Positions 1 to 13,200 of a stretch of DNA of 64,000 bases are shown one piece after another; positions within the stretch are counted from its first letter, which is position 1; every line of letters begins with the position of its first letter. The notes under the pieces were generated by a model, which worked only from the letters and a program-made list of their open reading frames with translations, had not been told where the DNA came from and did no database searches. The translations under genes were made by a program, and so were the position numbers. Source of the stretch: Typhlomys cinereus (lineage: Eukaryota > Chordata > Mammalia > Rodentia > Platacanthomyidae); assembly GCA_023101885.1 (NCBI GenBank), contig JALPQD010000223.1, positions 2,529,866-2,593,865 of the forward strand, given 5' to 3'.

Positions 1-270
1 TACAGTTCTTCATGGCAGGAAAGGCATGGCTGGCTGGCAGAAACTGGAGGCGGCCCAGGTTACATCTATCATGGAGTGTGAGAACTACAGACTAGCTAAC
101 TGTGGCAGGGCAGGCAGGGCTAACCAACCTCAAGGTCCATCCCCTGTGACCACCTTCCTCTAGCAAGATTTCATCTCCTAAAGATGGTAGACCTTCCCAA
201 ACAACTAAAGATTCAAACACAGGGACTGTGGGGAACAACTCACATTTCAAAGCATGGCAGAGCCTCATTA
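1..270. repeat. Truncated hAT-like MITE copy at window edge
   Basis: Shares ordered blocks with 30300-30650: ggctggctggcagaaactg, tgaccaccttcctc, then cccaaac and acatttcaaa. Its left end lies outside the window. Family assignment rests on the wider similarity described for the copy at 30300. Confidence 0.5.
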
Positions 271-635
271 AGAAGTTCCTGGAACTAACAAGAGACGCCC
301 CTCCTCAAGGTGAAGGAAGAGCAAGCACCTGATAGGAGGATGCTCTGGCCAGCAGAGCCCTGGAGTGTGGCTGTCGGAAGTCATCTCCCATGGTGGGTTT
401 TTCAACACCGTTGAAAAGTCATCCCTGTTCCTGTAAATAATCTTCACCTATATTCCTGCGAGTAACCTCCATAAATTCATTGTCTCACCAAACTGGACTT
501 CGATGTAACCATTACTTTGGTTTAATATTGTCCCCTATCTCTGGCATCTTCACGAGAAAAGTGTCATAAAACCCTACCTTGTGCAATTGTACGTTGGAAG
601 TATATAACCCTGTCTCAAAAATTTTAGACCTCTAA

Positions 636-1195
636 CTCTATATCAACCATCTAGAACTAGGCCAGCTTAATCTCTCCCCATCCTGAAGCTCAGGGAAATT
701 TGCGGAAGAGGGGGCGGTAAGAGTGTAAGAGCAAAAGGATGGGAGGAGCAATGATATGTAAGTTACTCCACACAAGTTAGGGCTGAAGCAATCATAATTG
801 GACTTTACATGCCCTGCGCATTGTCCAACACACTATTGATCCCACAAAGTCCAGCATCTGCTAAAGGCACCAAGATGTTTGGAGGCAAGGGATTGGCAGA
901 CACAGCAGTGTTCCTATACCTAAGGGGAACACGGGAAAGGGTTCAGGGAAAGGCCACTGGGTCCTTGTACGTCATCGGGGAGGAGGGCCCAGAGGAAAAT
1001 CAGGCATACACAAGAAAGGACTCTCTGGGAATTGGGGCTGGAGGCACTGGGGGATGGGAAGGGAGGGGGTTGGGGAGGAAGAGCAGGGGGTACGGGGGAA
1101 GAGGAAGGAGGGAGGGAACTGGTGTACCCATTAAGTTTGTATGAGCTGAAATAATAATAAAAATGTATTAAATAAACAAAATAAAATAAAAAAAA
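636..1195 (+). mobile_element. 5'-truncated L1 insertion (3' UTR only)
   Basis: Homologous to the 3' UTRs of the full-length L1s at 36960-37504 and, inverted, at 49696-50230. It carries the L1 polypurine tract (about 1035-1115) and ends ataataataaaaatgtatta plus an A-rich tail. A 13-bp target-site duplication, tttagacctctaa, lies at 623-635 and 1196-1208. Open frames inside it are incidental to repeat composition. Confidence 0.9.
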
Positions 1196-1394
1196 TTTAG
1201 ACCTCTAAAAAAAATAAATAAAAATATAAATATACCAACAAACGAGAACAGTGAGAAAACACTATTCCTAGATGTCCTACCGAGAAAATTCAAATGTGAT
1301 GCGGCAGCCAGATACATTCCACACCATGAAGCAGCAAGGTCCCATGAGCAGGAGTGCTTTCCAGGACCTAAAACTGTACCTGACACACATCAGG

Positions 1395-1860
1395 CGCAGG
1401 TGACGGAAAGCGGTTCCTCGAGCTCTCCAGGGCCCAAGTAACCAGCGTTGCAGCTCTGTGCGCGCGCGCAAGCGAGTCTGCGGCTCCCCGGACGGGTTCC
1501 CGTCAGCTTCGCCCAGGTGAAGTTTGAGCTCTTCGCGACTCCGTAGACGCCGCCGCGCGGCGTCCCGGCGTTCTCCGCGGTGTTCCCACGCCGACGCGCC
1601 CGAGCTCTTGCGGGGCTCTAGGCTGCGGCGGCTTCGCTCCTGGCGTCGGACTGCGGCGGGGGCGATGGCAGCGCAGAAGATAAACGAGGGCCTGGAGCAC
1701 CTGGCCAAAGCAGAGAAGTAGTGCGTGAAGCGGCGCCCCGGCGGGCGGGGGCGGGCGGGCGGAGCGGGCTAGAAGGGGCCTGGGCCTCTGCTCCGTGCGC
1801 CGCGCTCCCGGGGGATGGGGCGGCGCGGGGGCGGCTCCCCCCACCGCACCCCACCACCTC
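1395..1860 (+). promoter_or_regulatory. NAPG: CpG-island promoter of NAPG
   Basis: A sharp rise in G+C and CpG spans the first exon, with clusters such as gcgcgcgcgc and GC-box-like ggggcggg runs. Flanking DNA is AT-rich. No TATA box stands out near exon 1, as is usual for a housekeeping CpG-island promoter. Transcription probably starts somewhere in 1500-1650; the exact site cannot be read from sequence. Confidence 0.8.
1665..1720 (+). CDS. NAPG: NAPG coding exon 1
   Basis: Encodes residues 1-18 and two bases of Tyr19. It ends in AAGTA before the donor gtgcgt at 1721. It lies in the CpG island, and the 5' UTR lies upstream within the same island. Confidence 0.95.
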
Positions 1861-3772
1861 CGGCAGCATTCCCGTCTGCACGATAGGTGTCAGCGCCTGT
1901 GTCCAGCCAGAAGGATCCCAAGCATGAAATCTGCCGGGGGGAGCCGCCGCCAGGAAAGAGGCCCTAGTTTTGCGCAGGGCGGGGGGTGCAGACTGTACTG
2001 CACATCCTCACCGCGGTGCTGGCCCTGGGGGCAGAGTCTGCCTCCCTTTAGCCCTCCGACCTGCCACCCTCTGGTTTAGTGCACGGTAGAAATCGTGGGA
2101 GCCGAGAGAATTCTCCGCTATTCGTTTGACATCGTCCTGACTCCCTCCCTCCCCTGTATTGCTACAAGGTGTGTTTTTATTTAGCAAAAGTGCTGGACGC
2201 TTCACATACATCGTTTCACTATCTGAGATCTTCATGTCCGCCTTGTAATAGCGAGCCACTCTTTACCAAAGCGCAACCGGCGACGGGAGAAGACCCGTGA
2301 CCTTCCCAAAACTGCATGGCTTAAGCAAACAGCCGGTTTCGTATTGTGGAAACCCGTGCGCTGTTGGATTTGCCTGATTAGTCTCAGCAGTAGGGAGATT
2401 GGGGATTCCGGGTTCAGGAGCTGATCCCAAGAATCTCTCATGCCAGTGAAGTTATTGTGAAGTGAAATGAGAATGGGTATGTTCACCCAGCCTTAATAAA
2501 GTTTCCACTTTGGTAACTCAGAGGGACAAGGTCGTGACTGAGAAAATTTAGCAAGGATTTTCATAGAGTCAAGTTCATAAACTGACTCAAGCAAGGCTTG
2601 AGAAGGAAAAAAATTTGTAGATACAAAGACTGCAGGAATGTGTCTGGGCCCAGGATTTATAGAAGATCCACAGGCTGAGAAGGTGCCAGGGAACATTGCA
2701 TGCTGTGTAGCTTCAGTGCCAAAGGATGAGTTAGAGAAGTGTTGGGGGAGGGGGATAACTCAGCCCTGAAGGAATAGTCCCTTCTGTGGGATAACCGGTA
2801 GGTGGATGTGGTTAGAGTTCTTTTTGTTGTTGTTTGTTTTTGGCAAACAAACGGAGTTGTGTTTTGAACAGTGAGTGTAGAGGAGCAGGGAAGAACTGGC
2901 ATGTTCGGCAAGCAAGGCGTCGGCCACTAGGTATCTAAAAAATGTCCATTTCTAAGAGCCCAAGTTCACAGGTCAGAGAGATGAACAGATGTGCAAGAAT
3001 CATTTGCTTAGAACGTTTTGATGGGTGCAGTGGTGATCTGCAGCAAGACGCTACTGTGAGTGGATGCAGAAGGCAGAGTGGAGAAGAATGTCAACATGCT
3101 CCTGGCAAACATCAGGAATTGAATCTTTGAGCAACCTGAAAAGACAGTGGATTCGTTTCCCGAAGTTCTGTCTTCTGTCATCTTTAGCCAGTAGCCTAAG
3201 TAGGGAAGGGAAATAAAGGTAGTAACTCCACTCAAAGTTTTGGTCTAGGTTGCAGGAAAAATGGGCCAGTAGATTAGGAGAGCAGAGTAGATTCTCCTCC
3301 ATTTGATAACAGTTCATTATTTTTTTTTTTTAAGAGAAAAAGTTTATTTTGGTTCATGGTCTCAGATACTTCAGTCTGGGATCAGACAGACCTTTGCCTT
3401 TAGGTCTGTGAAGTGTCAGGATGTCATGGAGAGGGGATGGTGGGAGGGAGCCGGACACACCCAAATCACTCACTGTGTGACCTGGGAGCCAAAAAAGAAA
3501 GAGGAGGAGCTGGGATTCTGGAAGTCTCTTCAAGGGCTGTTCCCACTGATGATGACCTCCACAAAGCCCAAGCTCTTAGAGTTTCCAGCACTTCCCCCAA
3601 AGTGCTGTAGTAGTAACGGAGCCTTTACTATACCTTGGAGGAAGGACACTTAATATTCAAACTAGTTCAGGCTGTTTCTTATTCTATCTTAGCCTCTAAA
3701 GTTTGTTTAAACCATGTCCTAAGGAATTCTTTCTGGTGACTTACTTCACTGCATTTGGAAGTGGCATGCGTG

Positions 3773-3823
<51 letters not shown>

Positions 3824-4213
3824 AAGTCCTAACCTATGCTCAAAATGAGCTTCTATCATAGCTAACCATGTGGGATGAAATGGATATAGGGTCTACAGGA
3901 TAAAATTTTATAAAGTGGTTTCATTTTCCACTGTATGGTTTATCTGTGAATATGCAAGGATGTGGCTAGACAAAAGACAGTATTTTTCTGGGGTGATGGA
4001 GAGAGGTGCTGCATGCTGGAAGTGAAATGAATGACTTCACAAGAGATGATGAAAAGTTAGAAGCGTAAGGGTTTTGCATAGATGGAACAAAAGAGAAACT
4101 ATTGGAGTCAACTGCCTCTCTCCAAGTCTATGCCATACTGTAATGGCTGCGAGTGGGTTAGCATGCCTGAGAACATATTCCCAGCCCCCATAGGTTGTGG
4201 CTTCAGGGAAGAG

Positions 4214-4273
<60 letters not shown>

Positions 4274-7200
4274 AACAGAAACAGAGAGAGAGGGAAGAAA
4301 AAAGAAGGGAAAGGCAGGGAGAGAAAAACATCCTTATGTGACAGGAAAATGAATATCTGCATCTTCAAGTAGGATGTCTGCCTTGGTAATACAGAGAGTC
4401 ATAGCCTAAAAGACTCCCCAAAAGGATTCACCAATCAACAGCAATTTGTGAATACTGAAGCAAGATAGCTACTGAGAGCTCCCAGAAATAAGAGGCGGGG
4501 AGGTTGGAGATATAGTTCAAGTTAAGGTGATGTCACCCTTGGGCCTCCTCAAGTATACACAGTACACACACATACACACACACACACAGGAGGGATATTT
4601 TTTTCCAAGGAACTGAGGTTTTTTTTTTGTTTTGTTTTGTTTTTAGTTTTCCTTTTTTAATAAAGTTTCTCCAGTTACGACTGAATTTTCAAACAGTTGC
4701 TTTCATAGTTTTTATATTTTCTTTTTTTTTTATTTCAGCTCATACAAACATTAGGTACACCAGTTCCCTCCCTTCCTCCTCCTCCCCCTGTACCCCCTGC
4801 TCCCCCTCCTCACCCCTCTCCCTCCCCATCCCCCAGTGCCTCCCGCCCCAATTCCCAGAGAGTCCTTTCTTGTGCATGTCTGGTTTTCCTCTGGGCCCTC
4901 CTCTCCGATGACGTACAAGGACCCAGTGGCCTTTCCCTGAACCCTTTCCCGTGTTCCCCTTAGGTATAGGAACACTGCTGTGGCTGCCAATCCTTTACCT
5001 CCAAGGCTCTTGGTGCCTTTAGCCGATGCTAGACTTTGTGAGGTCAACAGTGTGTTGGACAATGCGCAGGGCATGCAAAGTCCAATTATGATTGCTTCAG
5101 CCCTAACTAGTATAGAGTATCTTATATATCATTGCTCCTCCCATCCTTTTGCTCTTACACTCTTACCGCCCCCTCTTCCGCAAATTTCCCTGAGCTTCAA
5201 GATGGGGAGAGATTAGTCTGGCCTAGTTCTAGGTGGTTGATATAGAGTCTCTGAAGTTCCGGATTGTGGTTTGTTGATTTTCTTTTGCAGTTTTGCTGCT
5301 CCTGCAATGCCCTTCACTCCATCCTGGTGGGCATTGTATGTTACCCCCTGGCCAGAGACAAAAAGCTGATAACAGTTTATTATTGATGTGTCTTGTAATT
5401 AATCCCCTGAAACTGTCATCTTCCTATATTGTTCTAGAAAAGCAGTCTGCTTTCTTTTTGACTCTGGATAAAAAGAATCAAGCATATCAGGCCAGACATC
5501 AAACCCAAATTAAAGGGCCCTCTTTCCTCCTAATTTAGTGCTTACCTTATCTGGGTATGATCTTCAGTACTTTTTAATCTCTACACACCACAATAGATAT
5601 TGGAATGAATATATCTTGATTTTGGTGAGGCTTAGATAATCAATATAGAGAGTACGATGAGTGCTTTGGGATGGGGTGAAGGAATTTTGCTTCAGTCCTC
5701 AATTTGTGCTTTTGGAGTAGACATATAACATGTAATTTGAGGATTTTTTTTTTCCAAGCAATGAAATTATTCATAAACTTGAAAATTTGCTTACAGGTAT
5801 GAATCTTGTTGCAGAATATACATGTTAAATGTTAAGCATGCTAAATAAATTTTATGGCAGAAGTCGCTTCAGATTTGAACAGTAATTCTGAAACTCTTTA
5901 AAAATGAAAACAAATGCTACAGAATGGTCTCCTGTGATTTGGCTCCTACAGCCAGTGGCAGTCCTAGAGCTCTTTCCCTCTTCACATCCTGTTTTCTCTT
6001 TGCTGCTGCTCAGTGCTGGCTGACTCTCAGCCTTTGTTTGGCTTCCTGTTGTTCCTCTGATGTTGTTCCCTTAGTCTTCAGTATGCATCCCGATCTTCAA
6101 TGGCATCCTGTCTGTGCCCTTGACTGACAGGTACTGGTGACTCTTCATTGCGCTATCCCTGGAGACCTGGGATGTGCTTGCGGTTTCTCATTGTGGTGCC
6201 TGTTCTAGAGCTGCAGGCTCTGTAGATTCAGGGGGATGAACAATGAGTAATAGTAGCAAGCTTCCAGGCAGTGCCAGGGCTGGTCTGGAGAACATACATG
6301 TTTTATTAGAATGTCATGTAGAGGGTTCAAAAAGAGGAGAACCACCTTGGGGATGGGAAGGCTGTATATTCTTTGTAAGCCTGGGCCAGGGTGGGAAGGT
6401 GGAGAATTTGTGCCTCATAGCTTTTTAGTAATACACTCTTAAATAATTTATAACCAGGATTCTAGCCTAACAGCATAATAGTAACTTCCGTTAAATGTCT
6501 TTTTATTCTAGCCTGAAAACTGGTTTTTTAAAATGGAAGCCAGACTATGACAGTGCCGCTTCTGAATATGGAAAAGCAGGTATTTGTGACTGAATTTCTG
6601 TTGCCACAGTGTGTGATGCTGAAATAGTCTGATGACTTTGTCTCAGCATAGAACTTTGTGTGTTTTCCATCTGATTTTGATAGTTAAAAACAAAAGCAGA
6701 ACAATCGTCCCCCTTACATTGCCCCCGATTCCTTCTTTGCTGAGGTGTTGAATGCTGACTGAGATCCACGTTCCTGTCATGTACACTTGAATACAGTACT
6801 GTGACCTCAGATGTTGCTTATTCCCGTTTCAATACCTGTTACTAAGCAAAGTCTCATTAATTTATTTTTTAAATTTAGGCGTACCAGAAGCAAATCAGAA
6901 AATCCTGCATTTTACATGTTAAGTTTTTAATGATAACTATTAAATGTTCATGAAGCTGTACGCACATTTTAATAAATTTGTCTATATGTAAGATGTAAAC
7001 TAGAAGAGTAGGAAAAAGGTATAAATAATGTTAAATATGCAATAGAAATTGTGTTAAAGTTTCAGGACTTAGTTTTGGTGTGGTGTCAGTAAGCATATCT
7101 GCTATCATTTAGTTACACAAAATAAAGAGACATAATTCGAAGTTGCTCAAGCATGTTTTCAGTTGTGTCTCAGCGAGATCACATCAGCGAGCCTGGTTTA

Positions 7201-10200
7201 GAGATCAGTTGAGAATCACTTTTTGGCAAACTGCAGTATTCGTTTATTTACAAATAAAAGAAATCAGGTACCTTTGAACTCACGGTATAGTATATATGGT
7301 TCCTTTTCCATAGGAAAGGACAAACAAGTCATTAACATTTTTAAATATTGAGTAAACTTTTTTGTGTGTGTGTTCTGCATTTAATGATAGAGCTGTTAAA
7401 AATTGAGCTTTTCATGGATTTTATGAACACTTTATACAAAGTTGTTCTTGTACCTACCTGAAGGTGTAACATTTCTGAAGTTTCCTTTATGAAGGAAATT
7501 TGACGTATTTGTTTAGCATCCAAGACTGTGTTCTGCTTTCAGAGATAATTATTCTAAGTCAAGTTTCCCATTGAGGTATCTTTTTTTTTTTTTACTTTTC
7601 TAAGGGTATATGCAAAACAATCAGAATTTTTAAAAAACAAAATATAGAATTTTTAAACAAAATGGGAACAATTAATTACAGTATTTGATTGGTTTCCATT
7701 TTATTAGAGAATTTTAAGAGTATGCTTTTAAGAGTTAGCTACGTGATAAATCACACTTTTTGCACAGGGAGGCTGAAGTGGGAGAATAGGATCAAGTTTC
7801 AGGTCCACCTTGGTGGCATCGTTGGCTCTGGGTGACCTGGGGCTTCATGTTCACCAAACTGTCTCAAAATAACAGAAGATGCTTTTTAATCTACATGCTT
7901 TTTACTTCTTTAAAATCAACGCTTGGTAAATTTTTGTAATAGTGTCTTTTAGGGCCACCCTATTTGTGTTACTCTGATAAATACCCTTTTAAAACAGTTG
8001 ACAATGTACTTCAACTCTTTGAATAGTGCAAATAACAGTATAAAAACTTTCTATTTTTAAAAACTCATTTAAATACTGCTGAAAGGAAAGATGTATCAGA
8101 ACATTGTTTCTTGGGCTTCGGTTTCTGAATCCTGTAATGAGCCGTGAGGAAAGCACTGTTGGCTCTGCTGAGTGTGCAGTGGTGAAGTCAAGTCCTCTCT
8201 GACGCACAGCTGGCATTGGGAGCTGGTGTTTAAAGGGAGTCCTTGGTTTTCAGTGGAAGTAGCACTGATTACATTGCTAGTAGTCAAATAAAACTTAAAA
8301 ATACTTCTAAAGTATGTGGATAATTAAGAAGATTGTGAGAAACTAGTATTTTATAGTTTCATGAAAGTTCCTCTTTGAAATTGGTAATTTTGTAAGATTT
8401 CACATTAAAAAATATGATTTGAGTAATGATTCTTGTGAGGGCTGTTAATAATGGAAATAGAAATCCTATTTTCTTTTTCTGTTTCAGCTGTCGCTTTTAA
8501 AAATGCCAAACAGTTTGAGCAAGCAAAAGATGCCTGCCTTCGAGAAGCTGTTGCTCATGAAAATAATAGGGCGTATCTTTTTTAGCCTTTGAAAAGAAAT
8601 TAAGCAATTAGATGATTTTGACAAAAATGTTCTTACAAGTTTAAAACATTTGATATACGTACGTACTATTTAAATTAGAAAAAGATCTGAAATGGACAGT
8701 GATGTGAGCCCCTGGGCCCACACTTGTTCAGAGAGCTGCGGTACAGAGTTATTTTCTCTTGCTCTTGGTTTTATAGTGGCTTTTCTGGGTAAGGAGAAGG
8801 AAATTTGTAGACAGGTGTTAAAGAAAAAAGTGAAAGCTTTAAAATGCATAAACTGCTTTGGAAAACAATTTTCAATTCATCTTCCTTAGGTGTTTGAAAT
8901 AAGGTATGAGTATTCTTAAACTAAATATACCTGAAGAATTTCAAAGCATATTTGAAAATGTTCACTTTGTCTTACTTGAAAATTGTAGTCTACAGGACCT
9001 TGTGTTGTATCAGATCAGTGCGTAACAGAACCAGTAACAGCTGCATGCATCAATGTTTCTATGAATCGTTCAGTTCAAGAGATGTCAAAAGGCAATGGAT
9101 TAGTTGTTCTTTACTATTTGTAGTCTTCTCTTTTAAATTCAGTTGAACAGTGACTTAACTGTCTTTTAAAAATAGATTGATAGAAACTGTTGACTTCTTT
9201 TTTCCTTAATTTGGATATCATTACATCTATTCAGTCTTTTTCATGCTGCCAAGTAAGTAATATTCTCTCCCTTTTCATGTATTGCAAATTATGTTTTAAA
9301 AGTTGACCTTTTTTTAATAGGCTGGTACATTTTTTCCCAAATAACATTGTAAGTAGTGAAATATTTTGTGTTAGTATAATTGAAAAGTTACTTTCATTTA
9401 CTTTAGTTGTCAGCCTAATTCTCAAAACTGTAAGATAAATGTTTAAGTTAAACTCAGCATAATGTTTTTCCTGTGAAAGAGCAAGTGATTTAGAATTTCT
9501 TTCCCTCTTTCCTGATAGCCAGTGTATATGGAAAAGAAGTTTTCTCCTGCTTTTGTGAAGAGTATTTGTTTTAAAGCAAAATTAAGTTGTCATTTAACCT
9601 GAGGCTTAATTTTACAAATGAACATCAGCGTAGATGTTCCTAAGGCATCACTGCTGGGGCTGGGGATGGGGGGAATCAAAAAAGACCCTATGTGGTAATT
9701 CAGGCCCATAGTGACTTTTTGTACTTTAGCCAACCTGTCATGACTGCATAAAAAGCTTTCTTCCTTACTTCTCAAACCCCGTCTTTTCTTTGCAGAGCTT
9801 ATGAGCAAGCTGGCATGATGTTGAAGGTTGGTAATGTATCAGAACTGTTGTATGGATAAAATGAATTAGCAAGCCGTTAGGGAGAATTTGTATTAAGGAG
9901 TAGAGCAACAGGAAAGTATAAAAGCCCCTGCTGGTAAGGTTTCTCGTCTATGTGATACTCCTGGCCCACACCATGCATCCTCTCTTAAGATGGGGGCATG
10001 TTGAGAAGCGAGATGTAAGAGGAATGAATGCATTGAAAGAACTGGGAAGACAGGTTCTCAGCACTGTAACCAGGACACGTGTGCTGCTAGGAGAGCTGCG
10101 TGGGAGAGTTCCCTATGTTTGCGATCTGGAGGACATCTTCACTTAGTAAGAATTTACAAGCATTTTTTTTTTTTTTCAGTTACTCCTGTATAATAGGAAA

Positions 10201-13200
10201 TTTAGACTTTTAAATTATATATAGCAGTCACAGTCTGTAATGCAGAGAGCCATAGACTCTAGTTACTGCCGCTTTATTCTTTTCAGTGGGACATTTCATG
10301 ATCCTGCTTCTGAGCAGGTTGGAGTTGATATTCTGCTGTGGAGAAATAGAGCATAGAACTTTATGATGTCAGAGTGTGCCAGGTGACAATTGAAGTGATT
10401 TCTTTTCTTTTTGAGACAGGGTCTTACTCTGTAGTCCAGACTGCTTGGAATTTACTTGGGCACATGCTCACCTCAGACTTTCAAATATCCTCCTACCCCA
10501 GCCACCCAAGTGCCAAAATTACTGGCATGACCAAGCTTGAAACTTTTTCTTAAATATAATTCTATATAAATTTAAACTTCTTACATAGTAAAAGTTTTTT
10601 TTTGTTTTGTTTTTTTGTTTTAATGGATCCTTCTGGACTTTTAAAAAAAAAACTTTATTTTGTGTGTTTGTGTGTGTGCGAATCAGGGGGCACTGTGTGT
10701 CCCTCTGGAGGCCCAAAGTTGACTTTTGATAATCATCCTGGATTGCTTCTACCTCTTTTTTTGCTTTGTTTTGGGATTTTTTTTAGGCTTGCCCACAAGA
10801 GCCAGAAGTGCAGGCACTTTTTTATGTGGGTCCAGGGATCTGAACTCAGGACCTTCTGCTTGCCAGGCAGTCTTAACCCCTGAGCCATCCTCTACTCTAA
10901 AAGTTTTGTTTTATTGGAGATCTTAAAGTTTTTTTTTTTAATACTTAATGACACTTATGTTTTCTCTAATTTTTAGAATATTACTGTTTTCAGCAAGTAC
11001 ATGCTTATCGTATAACACTTAGAAATACTAAAAGTTTTAAAGAATTTTAGTAATAATTATTAGTGTGTCTAGTTAAAAGTTCTCATAACCTTTACATAGA
11101 AATTCTTATTCTGTGAATCTCACACAAAGAAATAGCAAATGCTTAGTTGTAATGTTTTAAAAAAAATGCCAATTACCAAGATTTTTAGCAATAAGAAAAT
11201 ATTTGAATTTGATGCTTCCTTATGTTCTGTATTGTACTTAGTGACATACGGCTTTTCTTACTAAATATCCACGGAATTGTTAAGTGATTATTAACAGGTG
11301 TTCTTACCAACTAGAAATTTCTCTTTGGCTAAAGAAGCTGTTCCCTGTCTGTTCCCTCTCAGAACTCAGAAGTCCTAGAAGCTACCGTAGTCTTAGTGAC
11401 CCATTACCCCATCGACAGGATCATTTCTCTAGTTCAGCAGCTTTGTGAAGTTTTGAGTCTTCATCCTAAGTAACCTTTAAGCATCATCTGATGCTCAAGT
11501 ATCTGTTTAATGTGAGGACTGGGAAATCATTACCTGGAGTGAAGAGAACCTTAATGTCTAAGGAAATAGATGAGCGAAAATGAGAATGCTTTGATATGTT
11601 TCTGTTATGTTTATGTTAAATAACTTTGGGCCATCCTGAATAGCATAGGAGTTGTGAGCTACATGCCCCATAATTATTCCTGTGGACTATAATTTCTAAC
11701 AATTCGTCATAGCAAGCCTTAGGAAGTGACAATTTATAAGTGAGACATGAAGGGACTCTTAGGAGTTGGAGAACATTACCTCTGGTTCTTCTGGGGTGAT
11801 GATTTTGTGACTGCAGTAATTTTATATCCTGTATGTTTAATTACTTATGGTTGCTAAGTAAGGTTGCTAAGGCATATAAGTCACTGAGAATTGTTGTATC
11901 TACAGTAAGTGGTAGAACTTTTAAATAGGCAACCTGTCATTTTTATGGAGAAGTATTAGTGTGGTTTGATCTCTACCATTCAGTCTCACTTGATTTGATA
12001 TGTGTGTGCTTGACTGTAGACCACAGATCAGTTTTCAGTATGCACAGGTGCTTTCCACTTTAGTTTTTTGAGACAAGGTCTCTCAGTAGCCTAGTGATTT
12101 CCATTCGGGCTAGGGTGACTGGGTGGCCAGTAAGTCCTAGTAATGTTCTTTAAAGGAAACCATAAAAGAGAATTTTTATGAAAGTATGTCATTTAAATAT
12201 CTTATGAGGTTCAAGAAAAAAACACACTTGGAAGTGGAATACAGGTTTTGGCATAGGCTACAAATGTAACAGGCTTCAGTAAATGTTTAAAGAATTACAG
12301 ATGTTTAGAAAACAGCAAATTATTTGACTTCTATTGTATAATTTCATTGAAAAACTGTGAAATGAGGCAGAGCTCTGTGTAGATACTAGCAAACACATTT
12401 TTAATTAAATGTAACTTCACATTTGATATAATCATGTGACTCATTTCATTTTAAAAATGTTTGTTGCTTTGTAATGCTTACTATAAAAACTTTGGGATAA
12501 TCTCGGACTGTTGGTTTCTACTCAGGATTGAGACAGGAGGATTGCTCCAAGTTTGAGGCTCCATAGTAAGTTTGAGGCTAGACTAGGCTGCTATAAGACC
12601 CTGTCGCAAAAAAAAAAATCAAACAAGTGATAATTGAATCTTCAAATGTTTATTCTGCATTTCTGAAGTTGGCACATTTTCTGCCCTGTGCTGCATGCTT
12701 TGCCTGAAGGAGATGCAGAAACTGCCTGAGGCCGTCCAGCTAATTGAGAAAGCCAGCACCATGTACCTGGAGAATGGCACCCCCGACACGGCAGCCATGG
12801 CCTTGGAGCGGGCTGGAAAGTGAGTGTACATGGTTGGGGGAGGGGAGGGATAGGCACTGACTGCGGGAACTTGTCTTTGCATTCTGGCGAAGTTCTCTGG
12901 AGAACAAGTTTTCTACTTCTCACAGGAGTCAAACTCTCTTGTCTCCTGCAGGCTTATAGAAAATGTAGATCCCGAAAAGGCTGTGCAGTTGTATCAACAG
13001 ACAGCTAATGTGTTTGAAGTAAGTTTAAATTTTGTGATTTTCTTTAAATATGTAGGAGCTTGTATTTGTTATGTGGGATAACAAAACCTCAATAGATTCT
13101 TTTTGAGGTTTTTGAATGTTTACAATCTGATTATTTCTGCTAGAGATTAGTGAATGGGTTAGCAGCTTTAATAATGATAAAACTTACCATTGAAGCCAGA

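Noticed and set aside
809..1144. 111-codon open frame, also seen in related form at 4751-5074 and 37083-37394
   Set aside because: It lies wholly in the L1 3' UTR and recurs because the repeat recurs. Its Gly/Arg-rich end is just the polypurine tract.
1277..1881. Long - strand frames across the NAPG CpG island suggesting a divergent gene
   Set aside because: High G+C removes stop codons by chance. No family motif, splice structure or poly(A) signal supports a gene.
4108..4368. Frames rich in Ser-Leu or Arg-Glu repeats here and at 46939-47127, 60272-60484
   Set aside because: Translations of (GA)n microsatellites.
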